Shown here in pieces: positions 8,882 through 18,557 of a stretch of DNA of 64,000 nucleotides. The position numbers and the translations under genes were made by a program. The stretch comes from an uncultured Granulosicoccaceae bacterium (GTDB taxonomy: Bacteria; Pseudomonadota; Gammaproteobacteria; Granulosicoccales; Granulosicoccaceae). Under the pieces are notes generated by a model. It was not told where the DNA came from and made no database searches. It worked only from the letters and a program-made list of their open reading frames with translations. Position 1 is the first letter of the stretch; every line of letters begins with the position of its first letter. The stretch is taken from positions 1-64,000 of the forward strand of contig CAKZUP010000017.1 in the NCBI GenBank assembly GCA_937922945.1, written 5' to 3'.

Positions 8882-10267
8882 ATGTTAGACATTTATAATC
8901 CTTATAACGGTGAGCTCATTGAGCAAATCGATGTTAACAGCGCCAAGGACGTTGAGCAGGCTTTGGCGCGGGCGCATGCATTGTTTGAAAATCGTTCCGC
9001 TTGGCTACCTGCTTACCAGCGAGTTGAGATTCTTGAGCGCACAGCCCAGCTAATGAACGATCAAATAGAAGCGCTTACCGTTCTCGCGGCATCGGAGGGT
9101 GGAAAACCGTATGCTGATTCTAAGGTAGAGGTGCTCAGAGCCATAAACGGTGTCAAGTTAGCCATCGAGCATATTCCACAAAATAAGGGCGAACAAATCC
9201 CTATGGGCCACACCGAGTCCTCAACTAATAGGCTTGCATTTACGCAGCGAGAGCCTATCGGTGTAGTGTCATCGATCAGTGCTTTTAATCATCCTTTAAA
9301 CCTGATTGTTCACCAGTGCGTCCCGGCTATTGCAGTGGGTTCGCCTGTTATTATTAAGCCTGCACGAACCACCCCCTTGTCGTGCTTAAAGTTTGTTCAG
9401 TTACTCAAAGAAGCTGGTTTGCCCGATGGTTGGTGCCAAGCCCTGATTCTGGAAAACCAAGACGCTGAAAAACTTGTCACTGACGAACGCGTTAATTTTT
9501 TTTCGTTCATTGGTTCTGCAGAAATTGGTTGGATGTTGCGCTCAAAGCTCGCACCTGGAACACGGTGCGCGCTAGAGCATGGTGGAGCCGCACCGGTTAT
9601 TGTTGATCAATCGGCTTCTGTCGATATGGTTATCGATAGCCTGCTCAAAGGCGGTTTCTATCATGCGGGGCAGGTCTGTGTTTCTGTTCAGCGGGTATTC
9701 GTGCACGAAAGCGTTTGTACGGAGCTGGCCGATCAGCTTGCTGCCAAAGCAACTCATTTAAAAGTGGGTGATCAGCTGGATCCCGACACAGAAGTAGGCC
9801 CACTTATTTTGCCTAAAGAAGTCGACCGTGTATCCCAGTGGGTTGACGATGCGAAAAAGAAAGGTGCACAGGTGCTGTGCGGCGGTGAAAAACTATCGGA
9901 TACATGCTACGCCCCTACCGTACTGTTGAACCCTGATGAAGACGCCATGGTCAGTCAGAAAGAAATATTTGGCCCCGTGGTTTGCATCTATTCTTACAAA
10001 GATAAGGAAGAGGCTATAGCCCGAGCAAACGCTCTACCGTACGCCTTTCAAGCATCAATTTACTCAAACGATTTAACCGATGTACTGGATACATCCAGCA
10101 AGCTTAATGCTACAGCCGTTATGGTGAATGATCACACCGCGTTCCGAGTTGATTGGATGCCGTTCGGTGGTCGTGATGCATCTGGTATTGGCATGGGAGG
10201 TATCCAATACTCAATGCATGAAATGACTCGTGAAAAAATGCTGGTTATTAAAAGCAGCGTATTGTAA
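8882..10267 (+). CDS. NAD(P)-dependent aldehyde dehydrogenase
   Basis: 461 residues. The ATG at 8882 is preferred over one at 8852 because AAGGAG at 8871-8876 is ideally spaced to it and the protein then starts MLDIYNPYNGE as in the family. The Rossmann part carries FNHPLNLIVHQ and IIKPARTTPLS; the catalytic Glu is in LEHGGAAPV and the catalytic Cys in HAGQVCVSVQR; the C-terminal part has EIFGPVVCIY and MPFGG. It oxidises an aldehyde to an acid. It shares an operon with the ThDP enzyme upstream, which could supply or consume the aldehyde. The substrate is not identifiable. Confidence 0.88.
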   Translation: MLDIYNPYNGELIEQIDVNSAKDVEQALARAHALFENRSAWLPAYQRVEILERTAQLMNDQIEALTVLAASEGGKPYADSKVEVLRAINGVKLAIEHIPQNKGEQIPMGHTESSTNRLAFTQREPIGVVSSISAFNHPLNLIVHQCVPAIAVGSPVIIKPARTTPLSCLKFVQLLKEAGLPDGWCQALILENQDAEKLVTDERVNFFSFIGSAEIGWMLRSKLAPGTRCALEHGGAAPVIVDQSASVDMVIDSLLKGGFYHAGQVCVSVQRVFVHESVCTELADQLAAKATHLKVGDQLDPDTEVGPLILPKEVDRVSQWVDDAKKKGAQVLCGGEKLSDTCYAPTVLLNPDEDAMVSQKEIFGPVVCIYSYKDKEEAIARANALPYAFQASIYSNDLTDVLDTSSKLNATAVMVNDHTAFRVDWMPFGGRDASGIGMGGIQYSMHEMTREKMLVIKSSVL

Positions 10268-10300
10268 GTATTTATTTAAATTCAAAACTTAGGAATAACA

Positions 10301-10726
10301 ATGAACATAGTTAAACATGTATTGGCGCTTGCATTGGCCGCCGCGATGTTATTTATGGGGTTACAAAAATTCGGGGCTGAAAACATTGTCTTTGGCACTA
10401 TTGCTCAAAACACCGGTATAAGTTTTTTCGAACCGAATTTCAGAATGTTGACTGGTGTGCTGGAAGTGTTGGCAGGGCTGTTAATGTTTCATCCCCGTAC
10501 CCGTGGCGCAGGCGCACTTTTCGCCACTGGCATCGTAGCTGGCGCGGTTGTGTTTCATTTATCGCCTTGGCTGGGTACTAAAGTAGCGTTGGCTGCTGGT
10601 GCTGAACCAACTTATCAACTGTTCATCATGGCGATTGTGTTTCTAGTGCTTGCGTTGATCAACCTGGCTTTGAATCGGCAAACGGTACCGGTTATTGGGA
10701 GCCGGTTTATAGATAGCAAATCATGA
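10301..10726 (+). CDS. DoxX-family membrane protein
   Basis: 141 residues, four predicted membrane spans. The pattern AAAMLFMGLQKFG in span 1, FRMLTGVLEVLAGLLM in span 2 and GALFATGIVAGAVVFH in span 3 matches the DoxX/DoxX-like family. Members are small membrane proteins often placed beside oxidoreductases; their precise role is unclear. AGGAATAACA precedes the ATG. It closes the ThDP enzyme/aldehyde dehydrogenase operon and converges on the puuE-like gene. Confidence 0.75.
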   Translation: MNIVKHVLALALAAAMLFMGLQKFGAENIVFGTIAQNTGISFFEPNFRMLTGVLEVLAGLLMFHPRTRGAGALFATGIVAGAVVFHLSPWLGTKVALAAGAEPTYQLFIMAIVFLVLALINLALNRQTVPVIGSRFIDSKS

Positions 10727-10795
10727 TTGAGTAAGCGACTTTCAGGTTTATCACCGCGCCTGCAATTTTACCCATCAGCTCATTGTTATTTAGCA

Positions 10796-11722
10796 TTAGA
10801 CTGAAGCAGGAGCCGGAAATTTTTGCTTCCAATGGTGCGCAATATCGAGTCTGGTAGTTACCCAGACTCGTTCTTGTGACTGTACATAGTCAAGGAACTT
10901 AGCAACCGCCGCGGCTCGTCCCGGTCTGCCTGCCAAACGACAATGTAAACCGATGGACATCATTTTGGGTGCTCCTGCCAGACCTTCTGCGTGCAGTACA
11001 TCAAAACTGTCTTTAAGGTATTGAAAGAACTGCACACCGGAGTTGAACCCTTGCGGAGTGGCAAAACGCATATCGTTTGCATCGAGCGTGTAGGGCACCA
11101 TAAGTTGCGGCCCGTGCGCGCTCTGCCGCCAATACGGAAGCTCGTCTGCATAGGTATCGGCGCTGTATTCAAAGTGTGCGTATTCTGCGCATAAATCCTG
11201 CGTGTGCTCAGATGTTCTGCCAATGTAGGCACCGGCTGGCAACTCGCCGGTTACTGATTGATGCAAAGCAATGGCTTCTTCCAAGTGCTTGCGCTCATCG
11301 TTTTGTGAAAAGTTGCGATAGTCAATCCAGCGCAAGCCGTGCGTAGCAATTTCCCATTGGCTTTTTTGCATGGCTTTAACCACGTCAGGGGCTCTTGCCA
11401 GCGCCATGGCCACACCGAACACGGTTACCGGAAGATTGCGTTCAGTGAACAGGCGATGTAATCGCCAGAAACCCGCTCGTGAACCGAACTCGTAAATCGA
11501 CTCCATGTTCATATGCCGTTGACCCGGCCACGCATCAGCGCCGACGATTTCTGATAAAAACGCCTCTGAAGCTGCATCGCCATGGAGTATGTTGTTTTCG
11601 CCGCCTTCCTCGTAGTTGACTACAAATTGAACGGCAATGGCGGCATCGTTGGGCCAGGCTGGATGAGGTGGATGTTCACCGTAGCCGAGCATGTCTCTTG
11701 GGTAAGAATTTGTCATGCTCAT
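10796..11722 (-). CDS. puuE: PuuE-type polysaccharide deacetylase family (allantoinase-like)
   Basis: 308 residues. The protein begins PRDMLGYGEHPPHPAWPN and contains VQFVVNYEEGGE, FGSRAGFWRLHRLF, ATHGLRWIDY and GYIGRTSEHT-type motifs (here AYIGRTSEHT), all typical of the cofactor-independent allantoinase/urate-catabolism deacetylases. These hydrolyse (S)-allantoin to allantoate in the cytoplasm. No other ureide genes are in the window, so the substrate remains open within the family. The start may be the ATG at 11722 or the one six bases further in (11716). A broken copy of its 3' end lies at 2390-2545. Confidence 0.82.
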   Translation of the reverse strand: MSMTNSYPRDMLGYGEHPPHPAWPNDAAIAVQFVVNYEEGGENNILHGDAASEAFLSEIVGADAWPGQRHMNMESIYEFGSRAGFWRLHRLFTERNLPVTVFGVAMALARAPDVVKAMQKSQWEIATHGLRWIDYRNFSQNDERKHLEEAIALHQSVTGELPAGAYIGRTSEHTQDLCAEYAHFEYSADTYADELPYWRQSAHGPQLMVPYTLDANDMRFATPQGFNSGVQFFQYLKDSFDVLHAEGLAGAPKMMSIGLHCRLAGRPGRAAAVAKFLDYVQSQERVWVTTRLDIAHHWKQKFPAPASV

Positions 11723-11810
11723 ATAATACCGCTATCAAGCGGGTTAAGCGTCAATCTTGTTAGTGCCCTGAAACAGTTTCCTTTGCACTGCTGCTGTGCG
11801 TTCAGCCAGA

Positions 11811-12107
11811 CTATTCTTTTTTCAGCAGCGTGAAGCTAATTTCCGGTTTGCCTCCAACCCGTGGCGAGAGGTTGAGCAAGCAGTATGAATTCAGATTCAC
11901 CTGACGATTGGCGTCCAGATCGTTTAGTACGCTGCGGGCGAATTGGTCGGCCCAGACCGGCACTTCGCCAAACATCTTGAACTGAGCAAAAACCGATGTA
12001 ATATCGTTATCGCTCGCTCGGTCACCGAACCAGTTCAGGTACGCTTCACTGAACAAACGGTATTCACTGATTTTCAGAAGGGCTGCTGCTTTACTAACTG
12101 TTTGCAT
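11811..12107 (-). CDS. Small conserved-looking hypothetical protein
   Basis: 98 residues. The ATG at 12107 is chosen because GGGGA lies ~8 bases upstream; a longer frame begins at 12146. No membrane span or signal peptide. It has an N-terminal helical part (VSKAAALLKISEYRLF) that could resemble a short DNA-binding or tetratricopeptide-like helix pair, a central acidic part and a C-terminal basic tail. No family recognised. It lies 88 bases upstream of puuE on the same strand and could be cotranscribed with it. Confidence 0.55.
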   Translation of the reverse strand: MQTVSKAAALLKISEYRLFSEAYLNWFGDRASDNDITSVFAQFKMFGEVPVWADQFARSVLNDLDANRQVNLNSYCLLNLSPRVGGKPEISFTLLKKE

Positions 12108-12496
12108 TTTCTTATTCCCCGCTTTGTCTCTATTGGACGCATACACACGTCCCGGTGACGTTTAATCGGTTTTACCCGACCAGTGTAGATACCACAATAG
12201 TGTCAATCTTAAGATACTGCCACCATGCAAAGGTTCGGCCGTCATTACCAATCTTTGATGGTAACGGCATGGAAACCGGAGGCCTTACCGCGTCAGCGCT
12301 CTTTTGCGCCATCTTTTGACCATGGAGCATCAGGACGCGATCTGCATCACGCTATGGAACATCGGAATGGATCGCACTGCATCAGATTCACCGATTTTGG
12401 GGCACAAACCAGTAAAACAATGCAAACGCGTGTCCGGTGAACATTCTTTGGTCAATTCGGTGGGCATAATGGTTACTCGGATATTCTGGAATTGAC
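12108..12496. other. Intergenic region between divergent genes
   Basis: About 390 bases between the minus-strand hypothetical gene and the plus-strand Slp lipoprotein gene. It should hold the promoters of both. Several short frames cross it but none has a ribosome site or recognisable product. No strong repeat or hairpin was seen. Confidence 0.5.
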
Positions 12497-13096
12497 ATGA
12501 TTAAGGCTTCGTGTTTAAGCGGTTGCCGGACATCAGGAATTGTGTCTGGTAGCCGTCGTTGCAAGGCGGTAACCCTCACAATTAGCGCGTTTATGGCGCT
12601 GGTACTCAGTGCGTGTGTTAGCCCATCTCCTTCCGGTGAAGTGTCCATTGCCTCTGTGCAAGATATTCAGCAGGGCAACGCCGAAACGGGGCTGTCACTG
12701 CGGTGGGGTGGCACGATAGCGAAAGTCCACAACAAGCAAGACCTCACTATTCTGGAAATTGTGTCTCGACCACTGTTGCGTTCGGGGCGCCCCAGGCACA
12801 ACGATCAAACCGACGGCCGTTTTCTTGCGGAAGTCAGTGGATTTCTGGACCCGCAAATTGTCAGCGTTGGCCGAGACATTAGTGTTGTCGGAACGGTTAA
12901 CCGGGTGGAGAAAGGCCAGGTTGGCGAGGCCGATTATCAGTATCCGGTCATGACGGTCTTTAACTACCGCATTTGGGAAAAGCTCAATGAGCTAGACCCG
13001 AAGCATATTTACCCGCATTACCGTGAGCGCGATCGTTTCTGGCACGACTGGCCTTATCGCAGGCGCTCACGCGTACATGGACAGATTATTTTTTGA
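12497..13096 (+). CDS. Slp-family outer-membrane lipoprotein (copy 1)
   Basis: 199 residues. A lipoprotein signal ends in the lipobox LSAC. The mature part has LRWGGTIAKVHN, LEIVSRPLLRSGRPR, DGRFLAE, VGRDISVVGTV and GQVGEADYQYPV, the order of conserved blocks in the starvation-inducible Slp family of outer-membrane lipoproteins, whose molecular role is poorly known. The annotated ATG gives a long 33-residue leader; a GTG at 12542 (VSGSRRCK) would give a more usual lipoprotein signal and has AGGAA just before it, so the true start may be there. Followed by a second Slp gene 80 bases on. Confidence 0.8.
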   Translation: MIKASCLSGCRTSGIVSGSRRCKAVTLTISAFMALVLSACVSPSPSGEVSIASVQDIQQGNAETGLSLRWGGTIAKVHNKQDLTILEIVSRPLLRSGRPRHNDQTDGRFLAEVSGFLDPQIVSVGRDISVVGTVNRVEKGQVGEADYQYPVMTVFNYRIWEKLNELDPKHIYPHYRERDRFWHDWPYRRRSRVHGQIIF

Positions 13097-13176
13097 ACTA
13101 TGGATTGCCCTTTAAGAGTTTTTAAAACTCATGTGGTGTCTCCAGCGCAATAGCTGGTCGACACTGGAGAAGAAGT

Positions 13177-13698
13177 GTGAAGTATTCAACATCGCGGTTA
13201 AATGGTCGATTCTCTTTGCGTGTGGCTTGCGCCGCGTCGCTGATGGCCTTGTTGCTGTCAGGTTGCGCAGCAACGCCGCTGAATTCCGATTCGGTGAGTG
13301 TGCAGCTCTCTCCGGAGGAGATCACAGCCGACCCAACGTCAGCAAAGGGCACGGTAATTTGGGGTGGTGTTATCGTCAGCAGCACGAATCTGGTTGATAG
13401 AACCCAGTTCGAAGTATTGGCCTATCCTCTGGATAGACAACAGCGACCCAATACAAGACGAAAATCGCTCGGTCGTTTCCTGCTGCAATCTCCCGATTAC
13501 ATCGAAACTGAGAACTATGCACCAGGACGTGAGTTAACGGCCATTGGCACGCTACAGGGCTTAACTAAAGGTGAAGTTGGCGAAGCCAGCTACGAGTACC
13601 CCACCGTCACGCTAAACGACGTCCACCTGTGGCATCCGGACAACAGCCACGAAAAACCTCGATTTATATTTGGTATAGGTTTGAACTTCGGTACTTGA
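13177..13698 (+). CDS. Slp-family outer-membrane lipoprotein (copy 2)
   Basis: 173 residues starting from GTG at 13177, with GGAGAAGAA directly upstream as ribosome site. The signal peptide ends in the lipobox LSGC. The same blocks as in the preceding gene are seen: VIWGGVIVSSTN, FEVLAYPLDRQQRP, LGRFLLQ, APGRELTAIGTL and GEVGEASYEYPTV. The two are clearly paralogues that have diverged, probably a tandem duplication, and are likely cotranscribed. Confidence 0.8.
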   Translation: MKYSTSRLNGRFSLRVACAASLMALLLSGCAATPLNSDSVSVQLSPEEITADPTSAKGTVIWGGVIVSSTNLVDRTQFEVLAYPLDRQQRPNTRRKSLGRFLLQSPDYIETENYAPGRELTAIGTLQGLTKGEVGEASYEYPTVTLNDVHLWHPDNSHEKPRFIFGIGLNFGT

Positions 13699-14081
13699 AA
13701 ATAGCCATACTAGTCATTGAAAATCAGTTGTTTGTGAACGTAACCTCACAAAAACTATTAGCATTTTCAGTGACTTGAGCGTCATAAACTCGGCTCCTTT
13801 CTTTATATCATCGAACGCTTCCATGCGCTAAACTGGCCCCTGCCATGCGGGGTTCGGCGATGTTTTTACTGTCTTACTCAACCCCGTTAAACCAGCCAGT
13901 GGCGAAGACCAAGCTGGGGCGAATTGTATTAGGGGGCGGGAGCGATCCTGCCAATTCGTGAAATAGCAGTGGTAACCAAGCCACATTGTGTTGCATTTGC
14001 TTGTCGCAATGCTTCACACAGCTGGTTGGTCTGTCGCTACTAACACGCATGCACGACGATCATGTCGTGGGGGAAGAGAAC
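13699..14081. other. Intergenic region with an inverted repeat
   Basis: About 380 bases between the second Slp gene and the protease gene. It contains an imperfect inverted repeat, AGTCATTGAAAAT at 13712-13724 and ATTTTCAGTGACT at 13763-13775 (one G-T wobble), separated by 38 bases and lacking a T-run, so it is not a standard terminator. No gene seen. Confidence 0.5.
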
Positions 14082-14729
14082 ATGCAAAGCACCAGAAAAA
14101 TAATAGGTGCGCTTCTCGTTTGCGCGGGCTTAACAGCACAACTGTGGTCTGCGCAAGCAGTGGCAGCACCAGAATGTGTTTGGCCTGACGACAAAGCGTT
14201 GGAAGCGATACTACCGGTAGCGACCGATCATGGAAGTCACGCGAGCGGTGTGGTGTTTGCACCAAATCGGGTACTCACGGCGGCGCATGCTATCGATGGG
14301 GCGGAGAAGTTTTTCGTTCGAGTCGAAGAGGGTTTCCGAAGCGCAACGTTGTTGTTAATTGATCGTCAAAACGATCTTGCTGTGCTATCTGTCGATACTC
14401 ACGACATCAAGCCAATGATGCTCTCGGTGCAGCAGCCTAGCCAAAGCCAAATGGTTTGGGCCGTTGGTTTTCCGAAAGCACAGGGTAAAACAACGTCCAG
14501 TGGCGTTTTCCAGCGAAACCGTTCAGGCGCTTTGCACACGAGTGCACCAATCGATTCTGGCCAGTCTGGTGGTGGGTTGTTAACCTGTGAACGCGGGAAC
14601 TATCAATTGCTGGGTATGCTGCGCGGATACGGCGCATACTTAAGTGGTGATCGGTACGTGAAGCTGGAAAATCACTCCGTCTCAGTTGCTGCAGCCACTA
14701 TTCAGGAATTCATTGGTACCTATCAGTAA
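14082..14729 (+). CDS. Secreted trypsin-like serine protease (S1 family)
   Basis: 215 residues. The ATG at 14082 is preceded by GGGGGAAGAG and starts a good signal peptide (MQSTRKIIGALLVCAGL, ending AVAA); a longer frame from 13986 is unlikely. The catalytic triad is readable: His in LTAAHAID, Asp in RQNDLAVLSV and Ser in DSGQSGGGLL, as in small trypsin/HtrA-like proteases. There is no PDZ domain. It is probably periplasmic or exported; the type II secretion genes at 19-25 kb could in principle export it, but nothing in the sequence shows this. Confidence 0.82.
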   Translation: MQSTRKIIGALLVCAGLTAQLWSAQAVAAPECVWPDDKALEAILPVATDHGSHASGVVFAPNRVLTAAHAIDGAEKFFVRVEEGFRSATLLLIDRQNDLAVLSVDTHDIKPMMLSVQQPSQSQMVWAVGFPKAQGKTTSSGVFQRNRSGALHTSAPIDSGQSGGGLLTCERGNYQLLGMLRGYGAYLSGDRYVKLENHSVSVAAATIQEFIGTYQ

Positions 14730-15027
14730 TTTCGGGTAGGGCTAAGCTCGGTTCCATCCCCCGGATTGCTCACCGCTTAGCTGGTTCATGCAGTGCTTAC
14801 TCACTTGGTGCTAACTAAGCAGTGCTAACTTAGCACTTAGTGCGCGGGCCGACGAACCCAGCGTCGGCTTGGTCAAAGCCTAACTCACAGCGTAGCGCGC
14901 GCAGATCCGACACGCACATCCATGTACGCGCTGTCTTGCGTGTTTTTCAATACACAGGCTCTTATAGTGGCCAGGCCATTGCAGCCAGATTGCCTGGCGC
15001 TTGCGTAGATAATGGAATGAGTGTGCA
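14730..15027. other. Intergenic region upstream of sdaA
   Basis: About 300 bases. At 14808-14840 a cluster of related words (GTGCTAACTAAGC, GTGCTAACTTAGCAC) includes a perfect small inverted repeat GTGCTA-act-TAGCAC at 14822-14836, which could be an operator for the sdaA promoter. No gene and no riboswitch were recognised. Confidence 0.4.
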
Positions 15028-16431
15028 ATGACTATCAGCGTTTTCGATCTTTTTAAAATTGGCATTGGCCCATCCAGCTCGCATACGGTCGGCCCAATGG
15101 TCGCCGCCAACCAATTTGCTCGTTCACTTGCACCGCTTATTCATTCAAGCCCGGTCGCGCGTGTAAAAGTAGAATTGATGGGCTCTTTGGGTGCTACTGG
15201 CAAAGGTCATGGTAGCGACAAAGCCATTCTGCTTGGTTTGCAAGGAAATGAACCGAAGCGTGTGGATGTTGAAAACATTGATGCAATGCTGTCCGCCATC
15301 CGTGAATCGGGTGAGCTTCGGCTCTTCGGTGAGTTCCCCATTGCGTTTAACGAATCGCGTGACCTGATCATGCACAAACGTAAATCGCTGCCTTTTCACC
15401 CGAACGGCATGGTTTTCACCGCTTACGATGCAAGCAAGACCATAGTAAAAGCCAGCACCTTTTACTCAGTGGGTGGCGGGTTTGTGGTCGATGAAGCAGC
15501 AGCGTCTGACACCAGTCCGATAAAAGCTGACGATATCGCCGTACCGCACCCGTTTACATCGGGTGATCGATTACTTGAAATCTGTCATGAAACAGGGCTC
15601 TCAATCGCTGACATCATGATGGAAAACGAAAGAAGTACCCGCAACGAGTCTGACGTGCGCGAAGGCCTGCTTGAAATCTGGGCTGTGATGCAGGCGTGCG
15701 TTAAACGAGGTTGCCGTGAGCAAGGCGTTTTGCCTGGTGGAATGAAAGTGAAGCGCCGCGCGGCAGATCTGTTCAACAAACTCAGCGCTCATCCTGAGCG
15801 AGGCTATAGTGACCCGTTAACCGTTATCGATTGGGTCAACCTTTATGCGTTAGCCGTGAATGAAGAAAACGCGGCCGGAGGTCGGGTGGTAACAGCGCCT
15901 ACCAATGGTGCTGCGGGAATCATTCCAGCCGTACTACATTATTACGTCAACTTTTGTCCTGATTCTTCCGATGAAGGCGTTGTTGATTTTCTTCTCACAG
16001 CGGCTGCCATTGGCATACTGTACAAAGAGAATGCGTCTATTTCGGGTGCTGAGGTTGGTTGTCAGGGGGAAGTGGGTTCGGCCTGCTCAATGGCAGCTGG
16101 TGCTTTAACGGCGGTTCTAAATGGTACACCTGCGCAAGTAGAGAATGCCGCCGAGATTGGCATGGAACATAACCTCGGCCTGACGTGCGATCCGGTAGGT
16201 GGGCTGGTTCAGGTGCCGTGCATTGAGCGCAATGCAATGGCATCAGTAAAAGCCATCAACGCGTCAAGAATGGCCCTGCGAGGCGATGGAACCCATTGTG
16301 TGTCGTTGGATAAAGTCATCAAAACCATGCGCGATACCGGCGCGGACATGAAAACCAAGTACAAAGAAACTGCGCGTGGCGGTTTGGCCATTAATGTTAT
16401 CGAGGTCCCCGTTAGTTTTCCCGATTGCTAA
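15028..16431 (+). CDS. sdaA: L-serine ammonia-lyase (iron-sulphur type)
   Basis: 467 residues, the full length of the single-chain bacterial enzyme. It starts [20 protein letters not shown], the classic N-terminal signature with the beta domain, followed by [35 protein letters not shown] and [15 protein letters not shown]; these cysteines are the ones that hold the [4Fe-4S] cluster. The enzyme deaminates L-serine to pyruvate in the cytoplasm. It is monocistronic. A possible operator lies upstream at 14822-14836. Confidence 0.95.
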   Translation: MTISVFDLFKIGIGPSSSHTVGPMVAANQFARSLAPLIHSSPVARVKVELMGSLGATGKGHGSDKAILLGLQGNEPKRVDVENIDAMLSAIRESGELRLFGEFPIAFNESRDLIMHKRKSLPFHPNGMVFTAYDASKTIVKASTFYSVGGGFVVDEAAASDTSPIKADDIAVPHPFTSGDRLLEICHETGLSIADIMMENERSTRNESDVREGLLEIWAVMQACVKRGCREQGVLPGGMKVKRRAADLFNKLSAHPERGYSDPLTVIDWVNLYALAVNEENAAGGRVVTAPTNGAAGIIPAVLHYYVNFCPDSSDEGVVDFLLTAAAIGILYKENASISGAEVGCQGEVGSACSMAAGALTAVLNGTPAQVENAAEIGMEHNLGLTCDPVGGLVQVPCIERNAMASVKAINASRMALRGDGTHCVSLDKVIKTMRDTGADMKTKYKETARGGLAINVIEVPVSFPDC

Positions 16432-16902
16432 CAGCGTCGCTGCGTCAACAACATCGCCCGATTTGAGTCACTGCCGGTTCTGCTCTGTGACTTAGCCTGC
16501 AAAATTGTGGGCGTCTATACGCCCAAAAACCCCGCACATGCCGTTGGTAAATTGTCAAATTCCGGTATTTTTCCTCTAAATCCAGTTAATTTGTGTGGCG
16601 CGAATACCGTGTTCAGTTTCATTTAAGCAAGCTTCGGTAATGTCGTAGCACAAGAAAACGATTTTGCATCCCATTTTTGCGAAATTCGACACGACCTCCC
16701 TACGCAAACTCGGAAAAAGGGGGGGGCAGGCGATGATTACCCGATAACCATTCCATCGGGTCAATCACACCAGCCATCGTGTCGAGAAAGTCGGTCGATT
16801 TTATCGTTGGCTGATTTTATCGTCGGTTGATTTATCGTCGGTTGATTCGTTGTTTGATTTTAATGGGCTGTTTTAACTGAAGAGTTTGTCTACAGAGAGC
16901 AT
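16432..16902. other. Intergenic region with hairpin, poly-G and tandem repeat
   Basis: About 470 bases between sdaA and msrA. Contents: a 7-bp hairpin TGGGCGT-ctat-ACGCCCA at 16508-16525 that may end sdaA transcription although no T-run follows; a run of eight G at about 16719-16726; and a degenerate tandem repeat at 16797-16860 (annotated separately). No gene with support. Confidence 0.5.
16797..16860. repeat. Degenerate ~16-bp tandem repeat
   Basis: Units of about 16 bases with consensus GATTTTATCGTCGGTT follow one another at 16797-16812, 16813-16828 and 16829-16843 (one base shorter), then decay to GATTCGTTGTTT and GATTTT. It lies directly upstream of msrA, within the likely promoter region. 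Confidence 0.7.
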
Positions 16903-17577
16903 GTGGTGTTCGGATTGTTTACCAAAACAAAATTACCAACCAAAGACGAAGCCTTACCGGGCCGAGATGTGGCGCTGCGGGTAGCAGAAAAACATGTGGT
17001 ACTCGGTTCATCACTGGCTGGGCCATTTCCTGCCGAAATGGAAACGGCGATGTTTGGCATGGGCTGCTTCTGGGGCGTTGAACGATTGTTCTGGCAATTA
17101 GACGGGGTTTTTAGCACCGCGGTTGGTTACGCGGGCGGCCTCACGCCGAACCCGATTTACTCTGAAGTCTGTACCGGTAAAACCGGGCACAACGAAGTTG
17201 TTCGCTTGGTGTTCGACCCAGCGCAAATCAGTTATGAAAAGTTGTTGAGCCTCTTCTGGGAACAACACGATCCTACTCAGGGAATGCAGCAAGGCCCCGA
17301 TCGTGGCACCCAGTACCGCTCCGGCATCTATGTTTACAGCGATACACAGATGGCTTTGGCTCAAGCGAGTAAGACACGCTTTCAAACAGCATTAAACGAC
17401 AAAGGTTTTGGCGCTATCACGACTGAGATCGTTGAAGCACCTACGTTTTACTTCGCTGAAGATGAACATCAGCAGTATTTGCATAAGAACCCAGGTGGCT
17501 ATTGCAGTATGCGTGGCACCGGTGCTGTTTGCGTCACTAGTTCAAGTTCAGGCTCAAGTGCAGAGGCGGCGTTGTGA
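16903..17577 (+). CDS. msrA: Peptide methionine-S-sulfoxide reductase A
   Basis: 224 residues. The catalytic motif [13 protein letters not shown] places the active Cys at about residue 55; the substrate-binding GYAGG, the [12 protein letters not shown] block, FWEQHDPTQ and GTQYRSGIY follow as in MsrA. The first ~45 residues form the extension seen in the E. coli type of MsrA. A C-terminal Ser-rich tail contains a further Cys. The start is a GTG at 16903 or the next codon (GTG at 16906). It repairs oxidised methionine (S-epimer). The stop overlaps the start of the PPK2 gene by 4 bases. Confidence 0.93.
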   Translation: MVFGLFTKTKLPTKDEALPGRDVALRVAEKHVVLGSSLAGPFPAEMETAMFGMGCFWGVERLFWQLDGVFSTAVGYAGGLTPNPIYSEVCTGKTGHNEVVRLVFDPAQISYEKLLSLFWEQHDPTQGMQQGPDRGTQYRSGIYVYSDTQMALAQASKTRFQTALNDKGFGAITTEIVEAPTFYFAEDEHQQYLHKNPGGYCSMRGTGAVCVTSSSSGSSAEAAL

Positions 17578-18446
17578 TTCATCCGCCCACCGACGCCATG
17601 ATGGTCCCTTTCGACGGCACTTTTCGAGTGTCGGAACACGCCACATTGCCCGGTGAGTCGGTTGGCAAGAAAGGCTTACAAAAATCATTAAAAAAACGCG
17701 TTGATCAAATCAGCAAGCTGCAGCGCAAGCTATATGCCGACGACAGATACGCTGTGTTACTGGTTTTTCAGGCAATGGATGCTGCAGGAAAAGACGGCAC
17801 TATTCGCGCAGTTATGAGTGGAGTGAATCCGGCGGGTTGTCAGGTGTATTCATTCAAAGCGCCTTCATCTGAAGAGCTTGATCACGATTTTTTATGGCGC
17901 ACCACGTGCAGTCTGCCGGAGCGAGGTCGCATTGGTATTTTTAATCGCAGTTATTACGAAGAAGTGTTAGCTGTGCGCGTTCGACCCGAATATCTGGCAA
18001 AACAACGTTTGCCTGAATTCGATCAAGACACTATCTGGAGCGAGCGTTTCGCCTCAATTCGCGATCATGAAACCCATCTGCAAAGGAACGGCACGATTAT
18101 CCTGAAATTCTGGCTGAACGTTTCGCCTGAAGAGCAGAAAGCGAGATTCATGAGTCGGTTAACGACACCAGAACGGTATTGGAAGTTTTCCAAAAACGAC
18201 TTGTCAGAGCGTGGCAAGTGGTCTGATTACATGGCGGCTTATCAGGATATCTTCAACGAGACCTCACGAGAGGCTGCACCCTGGTACGCGATCCCGGCAG
18301 ATAACAAACCGTATATGCGGCTCTGTGTAGCGCAGATCATTGCTGAAACATTAGCGGCATTGCCGTTGGAATACCCCAAGAAATCGGACAAGGAACTGGC
18401 CTTGTTTGAAGAACACATTAACTCTTTGGAACAAGAATCGAGTTGA
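17574..18446 (+). CDS. Polyphosphate kinase 2 family protein
   Basis: 290 residues starting at GTG 17574 within the end of msrA (4-base overlap), so translation is coupled. The PPK2 domain shows a Walker A-like [14 protein letters not shown] at about residues 64-77, the lid/substrate region [18 protein letters not shown], and [25 protein letters not shown], the Walker B-like block. The family transfers phosphate between polyphosphate and nucleotides (usually nucleoside mono- or diphosphate). The subclass (AMP- or ADP-preferring) is not certain, although the length and N-terminal layout suggest the short single-domain type. Confidence 0.9.
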   Translation: MIHPPTDAMMVPFDGTFRVSEHATLPGESVGKKGLQKSLKKRVDQISKLQRKLYADDRYAVLLVFQAMDAAGKDGTIRAVMSGVNPAGCQVYSFKAPSSEELDHDFLWRTTCSLPERGRIGIFNRSYYEEVLAVRVRPEYLAKQRLPEFDQDTIWSERFASIRDHETHLQRNGTIILKFWLNVSPEEQKARFMSRLTTPERYWKFSKNDLSERGKWSDYMAAYQDIFNETSREAAPWYAIPADNKPYMRLCVAQIIAETLAALPLEYPKKSDKELALFEEHINSLEQESS

Positions 18447-18557
18447 TTGGTCAGACTCTTGCGTGGGTAACGGTAGCTGTACACCAACCCACACAATCGT
18501 CGGTTGGAAGTTGAAGTTTAGGTAGTTGGTGTTAACTCATTAAACTGGGAGCAAGAA

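Noticed and set aside
16508-16525. Hairpin after sdaA as a Rho-independent terminator
   Set aside because: The stem is only seven pairs and A, not T, follows it on the plus strand; kept only as a remark in the intergenic entry.
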